Positions 34,125 to 45,100 of a stretch of DNA of 64,000 bases are shown piece by piece. This DNA is from Veillonella sp. VA142. Its GTDB lineage: Bacteria; Bacillota; Negativicutes; Veillonellales; Veillonellaceae. Numbering within the stretch: the first letter of the stretch is position 1; every line of letters starts with the position of its first letter. A program made the position numbers and the translations under genes. The stretch spans positions 124,001 through 188,000 of the forward strand of contig NZ_RQVN01000002.1 in assembly GCF_003992135.1 (NCBI RefSeq), in the 5' to 3' direction. The notes below the pieces were generated by a model. The model was not told where the DNA came from and made no database searches. It saw nothing but the letters and a program-made list of their open reading frames with translations.

Positions 34125-36446
34125 ATGAAATTTGAAAAGCGTCAGTCTAAGTTAGCAGTTCTTACTCTTGTGTTAGGTACAATGTCTGCACCAACAATGG
34201 CAGCATATCCTGCTGTTGTTGTAGGTGGTAGCAATGCCAGCGCAACTGGTCATGTGGCATTGGCTGTTGGGGCTAATGCCAATGCATCGGGTAACCAAGG
34301 GGTTGCTATAGGAGCTAATTCTATAGCTAGTGGTGGTAATGCGACGGCTCTTGGGTTAAATGCAACGGCAACACATACAGATGCATTAGCCATTGGTACA
34401 AAAGCAAAGGCAACGAATGTGAATACTACTGTAGTAGGTGCGTATGCTGTATCTAGTGGAGATTATGGGGTGGCAGTTGGAGCCGATTCTTATGCGACAG
34501 GTAACCGTGCTATTTCTATTGGTGTAGCAATCAATGAGACAGAAAATAAACGATTTGGTGCTACCGGTGATCGTTCTATTAGCATTGGTAATGAAACACT
34601 GGCTTCTAGTACGCATACAACAGCCGTAGGTGATAGTGCTACAGCTACTAGCAATCGATCTGCGTCCTATGGGGCATTTGCGAATGCAACGGGTATTCAA
34701 TCCACAGCGGTTGGTCATGCCTCCAATGCAACAGGCAACTATAGCGCTTCCTTTGGTGATGCTTCTGCTGCTAGTGGTGAAACAGCTGTAGCTATAGGTT
34801 ATGGAGCAAAGGCTCGAGATACAGAAACAATTGCTATCGGTAGAGGGGCTAGTACGAATGATTCGGGATCCCATGGCTCTATTGCTATTGGTCGAAACTC
34901 GACGGCTACAGCAGGACTTTCTGTTGCCATAGGGGCAGATGCTAGAAATGAAACGAAGCATCCCACAGCAGATCATACCTATTATGCGGCAACTGCCGTA
35001 GGTACAGGTGCTAGGACTGGTAGTGTTGGGTCTATTGCTATCGGTAATAATAGTGTGGCTAATACAGAGTTAGTAGACGGTGAAATTGGCGTATATTCGA
35101 CTGCAGTTGGTACATCAAGTTCGTCGCAAGGGATATATTCTACGGCAATAGGTGTACATTCTAAGGCGTATGGTCACTATTCCGTTGCCATGGGTATGCA
35201 TAAGCATCAAGTGACAGGAGAAGAGCTAGGTGCCCGTGGATATGGCTCAGCTGCCATCGGTTTATATGCTAATTCTATTGGTTTGCAAAGTGTTGCCATC
35301 GGACAAGAGAGCAAAACTGATCGTAATCGAAGTATAGCAATCGGTCTTAAAGCGATTACTAATGGTGTGGATAGTATAGCGATGGGAACTAAATCAAGCA
35401 CACATGCCTCTAACAGTGTTGCTATTGGTTTAGACTCGAAAACAACCATTGATTCTTCCGTTGCACTAGGTGCATTATCCTCCACATCGGGTCAAGCTTT
35501 CACAGCGGGCTATGATCCTACTACAAAAGCGGCTATGGATATGAGTACTGTGGTGAAAGATGTAGCTGCTTATGAGGCACAAAAAACTATCATTAAAGAG
35601 GCGAATGAGACAATCGACAAGTCTAATGTCGTACTTCGTACAGCTGAATATGATCGTATCTATGGCGCCACTGCAGATATTCGCAATGCAGCTGATACCT
35701 TAACGGCAGAGCATCGTGGAAAAATTATTGACGCAGAAGCTAAAAAGTTGGAGGCAATGCAGGCGATTAAGAATAACTTTCAAGGTGCTTCTGCATGGGA
35801 GAGCTCATTAGGTGGTGTATCTGTTGGTAACGCAGACTTGGGATTAACTCGCCAAATTAATAACGTGGCGGCAGGTACGTTGGATACAGATGCTGTTAAT
35901 GTAGCTCAGTTAAAACGAGTACTTAATACAAGTATCAACAATACTATGGGAGACATCATGAACCAAACGAACACTTTGGTGAATGGAGTTCGTCAAGATG
36001 TACAGGCTCTTCGTAGTGAAAGTCGAGAAGGGGATGCAATAAATGCTGCGTTAGCAGCATTAAAACCAGTGGCGTATAAATCGACAGAGCCTACACAAAT
36101 TATGGCGGGTGTAGGACATAACTCTGGTACTACCGGTTTTGCTTTAGGTGTAGCTCATTATACAGACGAAGGAACCATGTTTAATGCGGGGATTGCATTT
36201 GCTGGTAAACAACGATCCTATAATGGAGGTGTTACATTTAGAATTGGACATGGCAGTGATGATGTGCCACAATATGCACCTCCAGCAACAGTGCAAGTTC
36301 TTTCAGAAGAGTTAGCAATGGAGAAATCTAACAATGTATTGCAAGAGCGTCGCATTGAAGAACAAGATGTAAAAATTAATCGTTTATTAGAACAAAATGA
36401 ACGGTTGCAACAAGATGTACAAGCCTTAAAGGCTTTGTTAAAATAA
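34125..36446 (+). CDS. trimeric autotransporter adhesin (YadA-like) with C-terminal coiled-coil tail
   Basis: Surface adhesin of 773 residues. Signal peptide 1-27 (...SAPTMAA). Residues ~30-465 are a YadA-type head of 14-residue repeats of the AIGxxSxAxGxxS kind. Residues ~470-640 are a stalk with a neck motif (AAGTLDTDAVNVAQLKRVL). The membrane anchor runs from about 640 to 707 (LKPVAYKSTEPTQIMAG...GGVTFRIG). Unusually a further ~65 residues follow: a Pro-rich joint and a heptad coiled coil (VLQERRIEEQDVKINRLLEQ), which should lie in the periplasm. GAGGTTAGGA precedes the ATG. Veillonella Hag-type adhesins are the nearest known group. Confidence 0.92.
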   Translation: MKFEKRQSKLAVLTLVLGTMSAPTMAAYPAVVVGGSNASATGHVALAVGANANASGNQGVAIGANSIASGGNATALGLNATATHTDALAIGTKAKATNVNTTVVGAYAVSSGDYGVAVGADSYATGNRAISIGVAINETENKRFGATGDRSISIGNETLASSTHTTAVGDSATATSNRSASYGAFANATGIQSTAVGHASNATGNYSASFGDASAASGETAVAIGYGAKARDTETIAIGRGASTNDSGSHGSIAIGRNSTATAGLSVAIGADARNETKHPTADHTYYAATAVGTGARTGSVGSIAIGNNSVANTELVDGEIGVYSTAVGTSSSSQGIYSTAIGVHSKAYGHYSVAMGMHKHQVTGEELGARGYGSAAIGLYANSIGLQSVAIGQESKTDRNRSIAIGLKAITNGVDSIAMGTKSSTHASNSVAIGLDSKTTIDSSVALGALSSTSGQAFTAGYDPTTKAAMDMSTVVKDVAAYEAQKTIIKEANETIDKSNVVLRTAEYDRIYGATADIRNAADTLTAEHRGKIIDAEAKKLEAMQAIKNNFQGASAWESSLGGVSVGNADLGLTRQINNVAAGTLDTDAVNVAQLKRVLNTSINNTMGDIMNQTNTLVNGVRQDVQALRSESREGDAINAALAALKPVAYKSTEPTQIMAGVGHNSGTTGFALGVAHYTDEGTMFNAGIAFAGKQRSYNGGVTFRIGHGSDDVPQYAPPATVQVLSEELAMEKSNNVLQERRIEEQDVKINRLLEQNERLQQDVQALKALLK

Positions 36447-36478
36447 ATACAATAGAATACAAATGGTAGTTATACCGC

Positions 36479-36516
36479 AAAGGCTATAGACTGATAGAAT
36501 CGGCTATAGCCTTTTT
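36479..36516 (+). terminator. intrinsic terminator after the adhesin gene
   Basis: AAAGGCTATAG region pairs with CTATAGCCTTT; 14-nt loop; T-run at 36512-36516. Confidence 0.8.
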
Positions 36517-36600
36517 GTGTTATTTCAATTTGTGAATCAAATGGAGCATTTTATGTCTATTTAGAGTAGATGTAAATCATCATTAGTAATAAAATATAAA

Positions 36601-36615
36601 TGATTAATATTATCA
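36601..36615. promoter_or_regulatory. Fur-box-like palindrome upstream of receptor 1
   Basis: TGATTAATATTATCA matches the 7-1-7 Fur consensus TGATAATnATTATCA at 12 of 14 fixed positions. It lies 36-50 bp before the start codon at 36651. The best -10 candidate, TAAAAT at 36590-36595, is just upstream, so binding could block transcription. Iron control is inferred from the match and from the gene type. Confidence 0.55.
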
Positions 36616-36650
36616 ATGATATTTATATTATAGAAAGATGGTGGAATGCT

Positions 36651-39600
36651 ATGCATTATACTAAGCCGTATCAAAAACGTTTACTTACTGGTGCAGTCAT
36701 GAGTTGGATGGCATGCTCTTGGTATCTATTAGGTGGGTTAGCACCTGTACAGGCAGAAGGGTCAGTATTTGTTACAGCAGATCGTGCACAAGAAGAAGCA
36801 AAATATAACTCTCAACAAGTGCAAATCATTACCAAAAAAGATATTGAACTAAAGCAGGCTAAATCTGTGGAAGATATCGTATTTACACAAGCTGGTGTAA
36901 GTCGTACAGTGGACAGTATGGGCCGTGTCGGTGTATCGATTCGTGGTGCCGAACCTCGTCATACATTAATACTCGTAGATGGTCAGCCAGTGATGGGTGA
37001 ATTTGCAAAGTATCAGGGGCAAGGCGATGAATTGCAACGACTAGGTACAGAAAATGTGGAACGTATAGAAATTATTCAAGGTGCAGCAAGCGCAAAATAC
37101 GGATCTGATGCCATTGGTGGTGTTATCAATGTAATTACAAATAAACCAAATAAAAATGCTAATATCCGCATTAATGGTGAGAGTATTCGTTCTCGTGGCG
37201 ACCAAGGCTTGTTCCCATACAGTAACTTCTTTATGCGTGCTGATTCAGGCCAACAAGGTAAATTACGAGTGAATATTCACGGTAGCAAACGTGATATTGT
37301 GCCCGTATATGCTGCACGAGAAAGAAAAGAAGTTCCATTTGGTGATCCTAGTGTGCCCCATCGATTCCCTAAAAACTCACTTCGTTATTATGGCGCCAAT
37401 GCCAATATTGGCTTGTCTGCTATCTATGATGTGAATGATAAAAATTCATTTTCTTTCACCATGGATCGATATAACGAAGATTTAGAGCGATATGTAAAAC
37501 GAACGAATTCTGAAGATGAACCACAAGTGCATTATAAACGTGATTTGGATCGGAATAAAATTAACTTTTCCTATGCTGGTTCCGATGAAAAAAATAACTG
37601 GAAAGTGGAATTGAACTCTGCCCGGACAAAAGAAGATGATGTGACCCTTACTAGTGAATTTGGAAATAGTAACTATGAAGGTAAAAACACGTTGAATTAT
37701 GTGGACAATGTGGATCATAAACAATGGAGCTTAAATGTTACTGGCGATACACAAGCCAATGAAAATCATTTACTTTCTTATGGGTTTGGATACACTACTG
37801 AAAGTGGTGAAGGTAGTCGATTAAAAAGCGCGCCTCACACATGGGTTCGTAACATTGACCCATGGGATTATGATAAAAGTTTAGCTGTGAAAAAAGGGAA
37901 ACCTTCTAGTACCATCTATCGTCATTCTTTTGATAAAAATAGTGATGGCTCTTTACGGTGGAATAAAGAACATGAATGGTATGGCTATGATGGAACAATT
38001 AATACCAGTGTGCCTGAATTTACCTATGAAGACTTTAAAAACTATTTAGACCCAGAAGCAGGGCTAGATGAGTCTGCCTTTATGGGTTTGGTCTATGATT
38101 CTGGTGGAAATTATACGCCGAACAATCTTCAAAGACGCAATCCTGAAGCCTTTAAACGGTTTGAAGCATTCAACGAAAGATTAAAACAAATTCCTTACAA
38201 TCAAGAACTGGTGGCTAAGTATGGGCCAGGACATCAAGGATCCACCACCATAGATGGAGTGAAACCACCAATTATTAACTTAGCGTATTTGGCTTTATTC
38301 TATTATATGGAAGATCCATCCTTTAAAATTGTACGACCTCAATTCAATGGTGGTCATTTTAAGGATGAGTACAATAAACGGATTAATCAGCAAACGGTAG
38401 GGAGTGCTCGGTTACGGAAACAACATTTCTTCATCCAAGATACATGGCAAGTGAATAAGAACACGATTTTACAACCGATTGCTCGCCTAGACCATAGTGA
38501 TTTATTCGGTTCCCATATGACTTTCAACATGGGGGTTACCCATAATGTAAAGGGCAATGCACATCGTCGTTTGAAAGCTAATATTGGAACCAGCTACACC
38601 GAGCCAGGCATGGGGGAAATGTACTATAATTGGGAAATGTATGGCCCTACGGTAACGAATGTAGCTCCACTTTCCGGTGGTCGTGCACGACTAGGATGGT
38701 ATTGGATTGGTAATCCTGATTTAAAACCAGAAACCTCGAAAAATATAGATATCTCTTTTGAAGGGGAAAACAAAAATACCTATTTCAAATTAACTGCTTT
38801 CCGCAACCAAATTACGAACTACATGACCATTGCTAATACAGGACATATTATAGATTTTCATCCTTATTTAAATGAAAGTACTTATATGGGTGCTACAAAA
38901 TTTGAACATGCACCAGATATGATTTATACTTTTAAAAATATAGGTAAAGCTCGTATTAATGGCTTGGAATTAGAGTTAAAACAACGGTTGAATGAGCATT
39001 TTAAATTTAAATTCGGTTATACCTATTTGAATGCCATTAATAAAACAAATCCAGATTTGCCACGTCGATTGCTAGATAAACCAATGCATAAATTGGACTT
39101 AGGTTTAGAATTTGAAGATAAAAAAAGTGGCTGGAGTGGTAATATTTGGGCAGACTATTACTATAAAATGCTAGATAGTAATTCCGTATCTGGCGGTGGT
39201 AATTATATTACATCACAAAAAGACCCTGATAATGACGATAAATCTATCATTACCTACGAGTTTAATACGAAAAAGACAGCGGATATGTATAAGTTAAAAT
39301 CCTATGGCATTTGGAACATGATTGTGCAAAAGAAAATCAATAAAGATTCCTTAGTGTATTTTGGCATTAATAATATCTTTGATCATCGAGATGATGATCG
39401 AGCCTTGCAAGGTCGTCAATATCGGTTTGGGATGAATTTAAAATTTGGGGCTTCTAGTGAAACAAAGGATAAGGTAGTAGAAGTATCTACAAAAGTCATT
39501 CATGATAAAAATGATATTATAGCCATGACTCCACTGAATACATTTGTCTTGGAGAAACCATTTGATGAAGGCAAAGAAAAAGGAATTACATTCATAGGCG

Positions 39601-41798
39601 ATTTACGTATGGGTGGAGATAGTCATTTAGGTAGTGATCGACCATCCAATCGGGTTACAGCAGTCAGCTCAATTAGTGATGGGGCATTGAAAAACCTACT
39701 AGATAAAAATGAACATGGGTTCCATACACGGTTGCGTTTGGGTGCTAATGCACGAGTTAATGATACTATGAATGTAAAATTACTCATCACAGCACAGGGG
39801 CAAAACGGTGTGGATACATCTCATGAAATGGTAGGTTCAAAAGGTATTCAACATAGTAGAGTAGAAGAGTTAGATTTGACGAAACATCATGCAAAATGGG
39901 ATTATTCTGTAGGTAGGATGAAAGAACGAATGGGTGCTACAGGGTACTGGTTTAATAAAGAATTTGATGGACTTCGTACCGTTTGGACTAGTGATAAAGA
40001 CCAAGTACGTATTGGATTTGGGGATTTCTCCCGCAGCACCGGTATCCAAGACTCTTCGTATACTCATGCAATTTATACGAAGTTTAAACGACCACCAACT
40101 GTGGATGAGTTTGTTGGTACATCCTATGATTACTCAGAACTTTCAGAAGAAGACCGAAACCGTGTTGGTGGAGCAAAAGTTGAAAAAGTTGTGAAAGATG
40201 CACCGAATACAGTGAATTTCTATCAACAGTTGAAAAAGTTGCTGAGGGAATATAAGGAGTTATCTGCAAAAAAAGATGACTATACTACTGAATTAGATAG
40301 TTTAAAAGATGACTTGGCAGGTAATGGTTGGGTAACACCTACAGAAGAGGAAAAAGTTGAACTACGAGCAAAAATTGAAGCTAAAACAAAAGAATTGGAA
40401 GAAATTACTACAAAATGGGAAGCTAATGTAGATGCTCAGTATGGAACACTGGCTCGCATGCAAGACATTGTAATAAAAGCCTATGGTAATGATAAAGCTT
40501 TCACTACAGTTGATATAGCGACAAGGACGGAAAAAGAAATTACCATTCCAATTAAAATGCCAAAATTAAACTATACCTTAAAGGGAAAATCACAGGAATT
40601 TAAATATGATGATGATGGAGATTTGATGCGTGGACCAGATGGAAACCCTATTCCAGCTGGACCTGCAACCGAAAGCTCATTTAAACAAGCGATTAGTCCT
40701 AGTGGGAATAATATAAATAACCCTATTTTCAAATTAAAACTTAAGGATATTCAAGTTCTTGGCAAAAATAAAAAAGAATTTTTAGCAAAGTGGTTTAAAG
40801 AGAATAAAGCAGAAATATTAAAGGGATATGACGAGGAAGCCAAACGACTCGCTATTGGAGCTTTTAACGGAGGTGTTACAGGAGTAGAATTGACTGATGA
40901 TTCTGGTAAAGTAGGAGATGAGCTTTATAAAAATAATTATCTAGAGACTGATGGAAGTCCTCAAGATCATACAATATACAACACATACGATTCAGACATG
41001 TACCCATACTTAATTGCTCAATATTTCAATAAACTCGTTAGTGTCTTAGAGGCCACTGATGCTCATAGTCGTTTACCAAGGGAAACATTGACTCCATACA
41101 CAGGAGCTATTATTCCTGCGAAAGGTATCGTATTGCAACGTGATACTATACCACCAATTAAAGGAGCTGGATTTATTCAACTTCGACATATGGTAGGTAA
41201 ACAAATGGGAATCAGTGCATGGTATTTACGTTCCTTAGGTAATGATGAATTTAGTATGGCCTACGCTTCTGGATTGACCACATCCTCTAAAACGTTACGA
41301 GGTATGGCTAATGTGATTGGTATTGGTGCTAATTATCGAATGGGGCAAGCTACGGTTTCCTTCGATTATGGTCAAAACAGAACAGACCTTGGTCGATTTA
41401 TGAATGGTCGCACTATCTATGATTATGTGCCAGGGTCCATAAACTTTACCCCAACAGGTCGAACTAATGGTGGGAATCCAACATTCTGGGCTGTTCGTTT
41501 TGATGTTGGACAATCGGATATGAGTAGACCAGGTAGCTGGAATGGATTCATCGATTACAAATCCTTTGACCATGGTTCCTTCTTCGGCGGAAATGGAACG
41601 GGGGCTGTACCAGATCGATACCTAGATGGTATTCGTAGCTTCACCGTTGGTGGTGGATATGTACCATGGAAAGATGTATTATTAGAAGCATCCTATACCT
41701 TCGATGCAAAAGCGATTGGACAAAGAGATACTTTATACGGTGCAGAAAACTTTAAATTAGGAAATTACACAAGAATCCAAGGAACTTATAGGTTCTAG
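36651..41798 (+). CDS. TonB-dependent receptor fused to a second porin-like barrel (paralogue 1)
   Basis: Outer-membrane protein of 1,715 residues. Signal peptide to VQA (~35); TonB box GSVFVTA like that of BtuB; plug at ~50-170 (VSIRGAEPRHTLILVDGQ, ERIEIIQGAASAKYGSDAIGG); receptor barrel to ~932, ending in the normal receptor terminus YRFGMNLKF. A ~30-residue linker leads to a second part (~964-1715) with porin-like strands (ATGYWFNKEFDGLRTVWTS) and a terminal Phe (TRIQGTYRF). The second part holds a Lys/Glu-rich insert with coiled coil (~1158-1513). Start at 36651: a 36600 ATG lies in the Fur-like site and lacks a ribosome binding site. Likely ligand haem, iron chelate or corrinoid, by context. 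Confidence 0.88.
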   Translation: MHYTKPYQKRLLTGAVMSWMACSWYLLGGLAPVQAEGSVFVTADRAQEEAKYNSQQVQIITKKDIELKQAKSVEDIVFTQAGVSRTVDSMGRVGVSIRGAEPRHTLILVDGQPVMGEFAKYQGQGDELQRLGTENVERIEIIQGAASAKYGSDAIGGVINVITNKPNKNANIRINGESIRSRGDQGLFPYSNFFMRADSGQQGKLRVNIHGSKRDIVPVYAARERKEVPFGDPSVPHRFPKNSLRYYGANANIGLSAIYDVNDKNSFSFTMDRYNEDLERYVKRTNSEDEPQVHYKRDLDRNKINFSYAGSDEKNNWKVELNSARTKEDDVTLTSEFGNSNYEGKNTLNYVDNVDHKQWSLNVTGDTQANENHLLSYGFGYTTESGEGSRLKSAPHTWVRNIDPWDYDKSLAVKKGKPSSTIYRHSFDKNSDGSLRWNKEHEWYGYDGTINTSVPEFTYEDFKNYLDPEAGLDESAFMGLVYDSGGNYTPNNLQRRNPEAFKRFEAFNERLKQIPYNQELVAKYGPGHQGSTTIDGVKPPIINLAYLALFYYMEDPSFKIVRPQFNGGHFKDEYNKRINQQTVGSARLRKQHFFIQDTWQVNKNTILQPIARLDHSDLFGSHMTFNMGVTHNVKGNAHRRLKANIGTSYTEPGMGEMYYNWEMYGPTVTNVAPLSGGRARLGWYWIGNPDLKPETSKNIDISFEGENKNTYFKLTAFRNQITNYMTIANTGHIIDFHPYLNESTYMGATKFEHAPDMIYTFKNIGKARINGLELELKQRLNEHFKFKFGYTYLNAINKTNPDLPRRLLDKPMHKLDLGLEFEDKKSGWSGNIWADYYYKMLDSNSVSGGGNYITSQKDPDNDDKSIITYEFNTKKTADMYKLKSYGIWNMIVQKKINKDSLVYFGINNIFDHRDDDRALQGRQYRFGMNLKFGASSETKDKVVEVSTKVIHDKNDIIAMTPLNTFVLEKPFDEGKEKGITFIGDLRMGGDSHLGSDRPSNRVTAVSSISDGALKNLLDKNEHGFHTRLRLGANARVNDTMNVKLLITAQGQNGVDTSHEMVGSKGIQHSRVEELDLTKHHAKWDYSVGRMKERMGATGYWFNKEFDGLRTVWTSDKDQVRIGFGDFSRSTGIQDSSYTHAIYTKFKRPPTVDEFVGTSYDYSELSEEDRNRVGGAKVEKVVKDAPNTVNFYQQLKKLLREYKELSAKKDDYTTELDSLKDDLAGNGWVTPTEEEKVELRAKIEAKTKELEEITTKWEANVDAQYGTLARMQDIVIKAYGNDKAFTTVDIATRTEKEITIPIKMPKLNYTLKGKSQEFKYDDDGDLMRGPDGNPIPAGPATESSFKQAISPSGNNINNPIFKLKLKDIQVLGKNKKEFLAKWFKENKAEILKGYDEEAKRLAIGAFNGGVTGVELTDDSGKVGDELYKNNYLETDGSPQDHTIYNTYDSDMYPYLIAQYFNKLVSVLEATDAHSRLPRETLTPYTGAIIPAKGIVLQRDTIPPIKGAGFIQLRHMVGKQMGISAWYLRSLGNDEFSMAYASGLTTSSKTLRGMANVIGIGANYRMGQATVSFDYGQNRTDLGRFMNGRTIYDYVPGSINFTPTGRTNGGNPTFWAVRFDVGQSDMSRPGSWNGFIDYKSFDHGSFFGGNGTGAVPDRYLDGIRSFTVGGGYVPWKDVLLEASYTFDAKAIGQRDTLYGAENFKLGNYTRIQGTYRF

Positions 41799-41859
41799 AT
41801 TTACGTAATTGAAAGTGAGTTTCTCTCCTGTATTGGATAATTTAATAGTTAGAAGAGAT

Positions 41860-41898
41860 GCCTAATGACTGTTTGTCTTATAGTTATTAGGCATTTTT
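41860..41898 (+). terminator. intrinsic terminator between the two receptor genes
   Basis: GCCTAATGACT pairs with AGTTATTAGGC (one G-U), 11-nt loop, then ATTTTT. The rest of the 306-bp gap (41799-42104) has no ORF; it carries the Fur-like site and the ribosome binding site AGGAG at 42091. Confidence 0.8.
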
Positions 41899-42036
41899 GA
41901 TGTTCGATGTTAACACAATCAGGTGTATATTTATAGATAAAAATAAGAAAGAGTTTCAAATAAATGAACTAATTGGGCTATTGGATTTCATTTTGGAGTA
42001 GAATTGAAATATCATTTACTATAAAATAATAGAAAA

Positions 42037-42051
42037 TGATACTTTTTGTCA
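42037..42051. promoter_or_regulatory. Fur-box-like palindrome upstream of receptor 2
   Basis: TGATACTTTTTGTCA matches the 7-1-7 Fur consensus at 11 of 14 fixed positions and extends into an AAATGA/TCATTT inverted repeat. It is 54-68 bp before the start of paralogue 2, similar to the site before paralogue 1. A weak promoter TTGAAA-N17-TAATAG lies just upstream. Confidence 0.5.
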
Positions 42052-42104
42052 TTTATAGGGATTCATTGATATATAGTTTTTTAGAGATATAGGAGCAGAT
42101 TGCC

Positions 42105-45100
42105 ATGACCACACATCGGAGAAAGCAACAGAAATACTTTATGCTATCTTGCGCTATAGCTACATGGATAGCTATGCCTGGATTGATGTATACAAATACG
42201 GTACAAGCTGAGGGTTCTGTGTATGTAACAGCCGACAAAGCACATGAAGAGGCAAAATATAACTCTCAACAAGTGAGTATTATTACTAAAAAGGATATTG
42301 AGCAAAAACAAGCGAAGTCATTAGAAGATATCATTTTTACTGAAAGCGGTGTATCTCGTACTGTGGATTCGATGGGTCGTGTAGGTGTATCCATCCGTGG
42401 TGCCGAAGCACGACATACTCTAATTTTAGTAGATGGACAAGCCGTATTAGGGGACTTGGCTAAGTTTAGTGGCGCCGCTGACGAAGTGATGCGTTTAGGT
42501 ACAGAAAACGTGGAACGCATTGAAATCGTACAAGGTTCTGCTAGTGCGAAATATGGTTCCGATGCGATTGGTGGTGTAGTGAACATTATCACTAAAAAAG
42601 CAGCAAAAAAACCAACTATTCAAATCAATGGTGAAGGATCTCGTGCTAAAGGTGGAGAAACTGGATATGGTAATTCAAATTTCTTCTTACGTGCTGATTC
42701 TGGACAAATGGGTAAAGTGCGTGTAGCTATCTCTGGTAGTAAACGTGATATTATGCCTGTATATGCTACGCAAGCAAGAAGAGATACTGGAGATAAACTA
42801 GAAGGCGAGTTTAAACCAAATGTGCTTCGTTTCTATGGAGATACCTCTGATGTTGGGTTGAACGCAATTTACGATATTAATAAAGAAAACAATATTCAAG
42901 TTCGTCTAAATCGATATACAGAAGATTTACAACGTGATGTAAAACATAGTACATCTCCATTTGAGCCACAGCGCCATTTTAAACGTGATAGCAACCGTAA
43001 TACATTGAATATGATTTGGAACGGTCGAGGTGGTGCTAGCGATTGGAAATTAGAATTGAACCATTCTCGCATTAATGAAAATGATATTTCTTTAATTAAT
43101 TACTTCGGCCGTTCTCAGTACGAAGGTAAAAATGAATTGAAGTATATTGATGATGTAGACCATCGTCAAACTGATATCCGCTTCAATGCAAATTCTGCTA
43201 TTGGGGATACACACACATTGAGTTGGGGGATTGCACAAACCCATGAAACTGGTTTTGGTAGTCGCTTGAAAAGCTCTCCAAATGTAAAAACAAGATATAT
43301 TGATCCATGGGACTATGATAAAAACTTGTTAGTAGCTGGTGTAGATCGTCTAGAGCGTCGCCCTGGGGACAATAGTTTGCGTGTTTATTCACACATTCAT
43401 GATTTTAAATTTAAACCAAGTAAAGATGGTTTACCAATTTGGGATAAAGATTATGAATATTATGGCGCTGAGAAAAAGAGCGACATTCCACCGATTACCT
43501 ATGAATACTTCCGTGAACATAAATTAGATGACCCTAATAAAACAACAGACCCATCCTCGGTGTATAATAATTTAACAGATTTTGGAGTAGATGATGAACA
43601 CTGGGAAAAAATTCGTGATTTCAATGATGCATTAAAAAATGAAAATAATCTTCAAAGTGCATCTTCTGTGTATGTAAAATACTTTACACAAGGGGAATCC
43701 TTGGATCCAGCAGAGCGTGCGAAAGCACCAAAATACAAAGGCGTTAAATTCCTTGAGAAATATCGTGAACGTGAACAACGTATTACAGAAGGGGAAGGCA
43801 CTATCAATAAAACAAATATGTACTTATCCGATGCTTGGCAAGTCAATAAAGATTTATTAGTACAACCAACAGTTCGTATTGATAAAAGTAACTTATTCGG
43901 TAGTCATGTATCCTGGAATTTAGGGGCTACCTATAATGTAAACTCCAATGCGCATCGTCGTTTGAAAGTCAATGTAGGTACAGGCTACGCTGAACCAGGT
44001 ATGGGTGAATTGTGGTATAATTGGCAAATGTTTGGTTCTAACCCAGTAGCACAAGGTGTAGCTAAAATGGGTTGGTACTGGGCAGGTAACCCTAACTTGA
44101 AACCAGAAACATCCAAAAATATCGACATTAGTTTTGAAGGAGAAGGCAAAAATGACTATGCTCGCTTTGGCATTTTCCAAAACCGTATTACTAATTACAT
44201 GTCGGTATATTTTACAGGAGAACTACAAGATTGGGCTCCGCAATTATCGAAACAAGATAAATGGATGCAAGCACCAGATTTAATTTATAGCTTTAAAAAT
44301 ATTGGGAAAGCTAAAATTACCGGTGCCCAATTAGAGTGGAAACATAAATTTGGTAATCATTGGAGTACGCGCTTTGGCTGGACTCGTCTACAGGCTTTAA
44401 ACCAATCTGATCCAACAATGCCTAGACATTTATTAGATCGTCCAACTAATAAAATTGACTTTGGTATTACATACGAAACTAAAAAATGGAATGCACAACT
44501 TTGGGCGGACTATTACCATAAAATGTTGGATAGTAATACGCAAAAAAATCGTTCCAACTATTGGATTAGTGGAATTGATTCCGATAGTGCTATTTATAAT
44601 GTTTCTAATGAATACGAAGAAAAATCCTACGGTATATGGAATGCCATGGTACAACGTAAATTTGGCGATGATTCATTAGTATACTTTGGTGTTAATAATA
44701 TCTTTGATCATCGCGATGATGACCGTGCAACACAAGCTCGTGTATATCGTTTTGGTGTGAACCTAAAATTTGGCCCTGGTGGTGCACATAAAGATACAAA
44801 TGTGAAAGCACAAACACCAGGTACAGCGAATAGTAGTATAGGATCCACAACACCGATTTCTCAAACTCAAGTTGATACTGCGTTAGCTAGAGTCAATGGC
44901 GATAATATGGGACATAGTCATCACTTCTTAGATCGTCCATTTGATGCAAATAAAGAAGTAGGCACTCAATTTATCGGTGATTACCGAGCACGCTTAATGG
45001 CTCATGGTGGTTCTGAACGTCCACAATCCTTGTATACAAGTACTTCTTATGTAGGAAGTGCTGAATATAACTTAAAAGATCAAAGAGAACATGGCTTAGA

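Noticed and set aside
34386-34976. 196-codon minus-strand frame inside the autotransporter head
   Set aside because: Arises from the repetitive head codons; Cys/Ser-rich translation is not protein-like.
36600-36650. Upstream ATG at 36600 as start of receptor 1
   Set aside because: No ribosome binding site, the codons lie in the Fur-like site, and the signal peptide fits the start at 36651.
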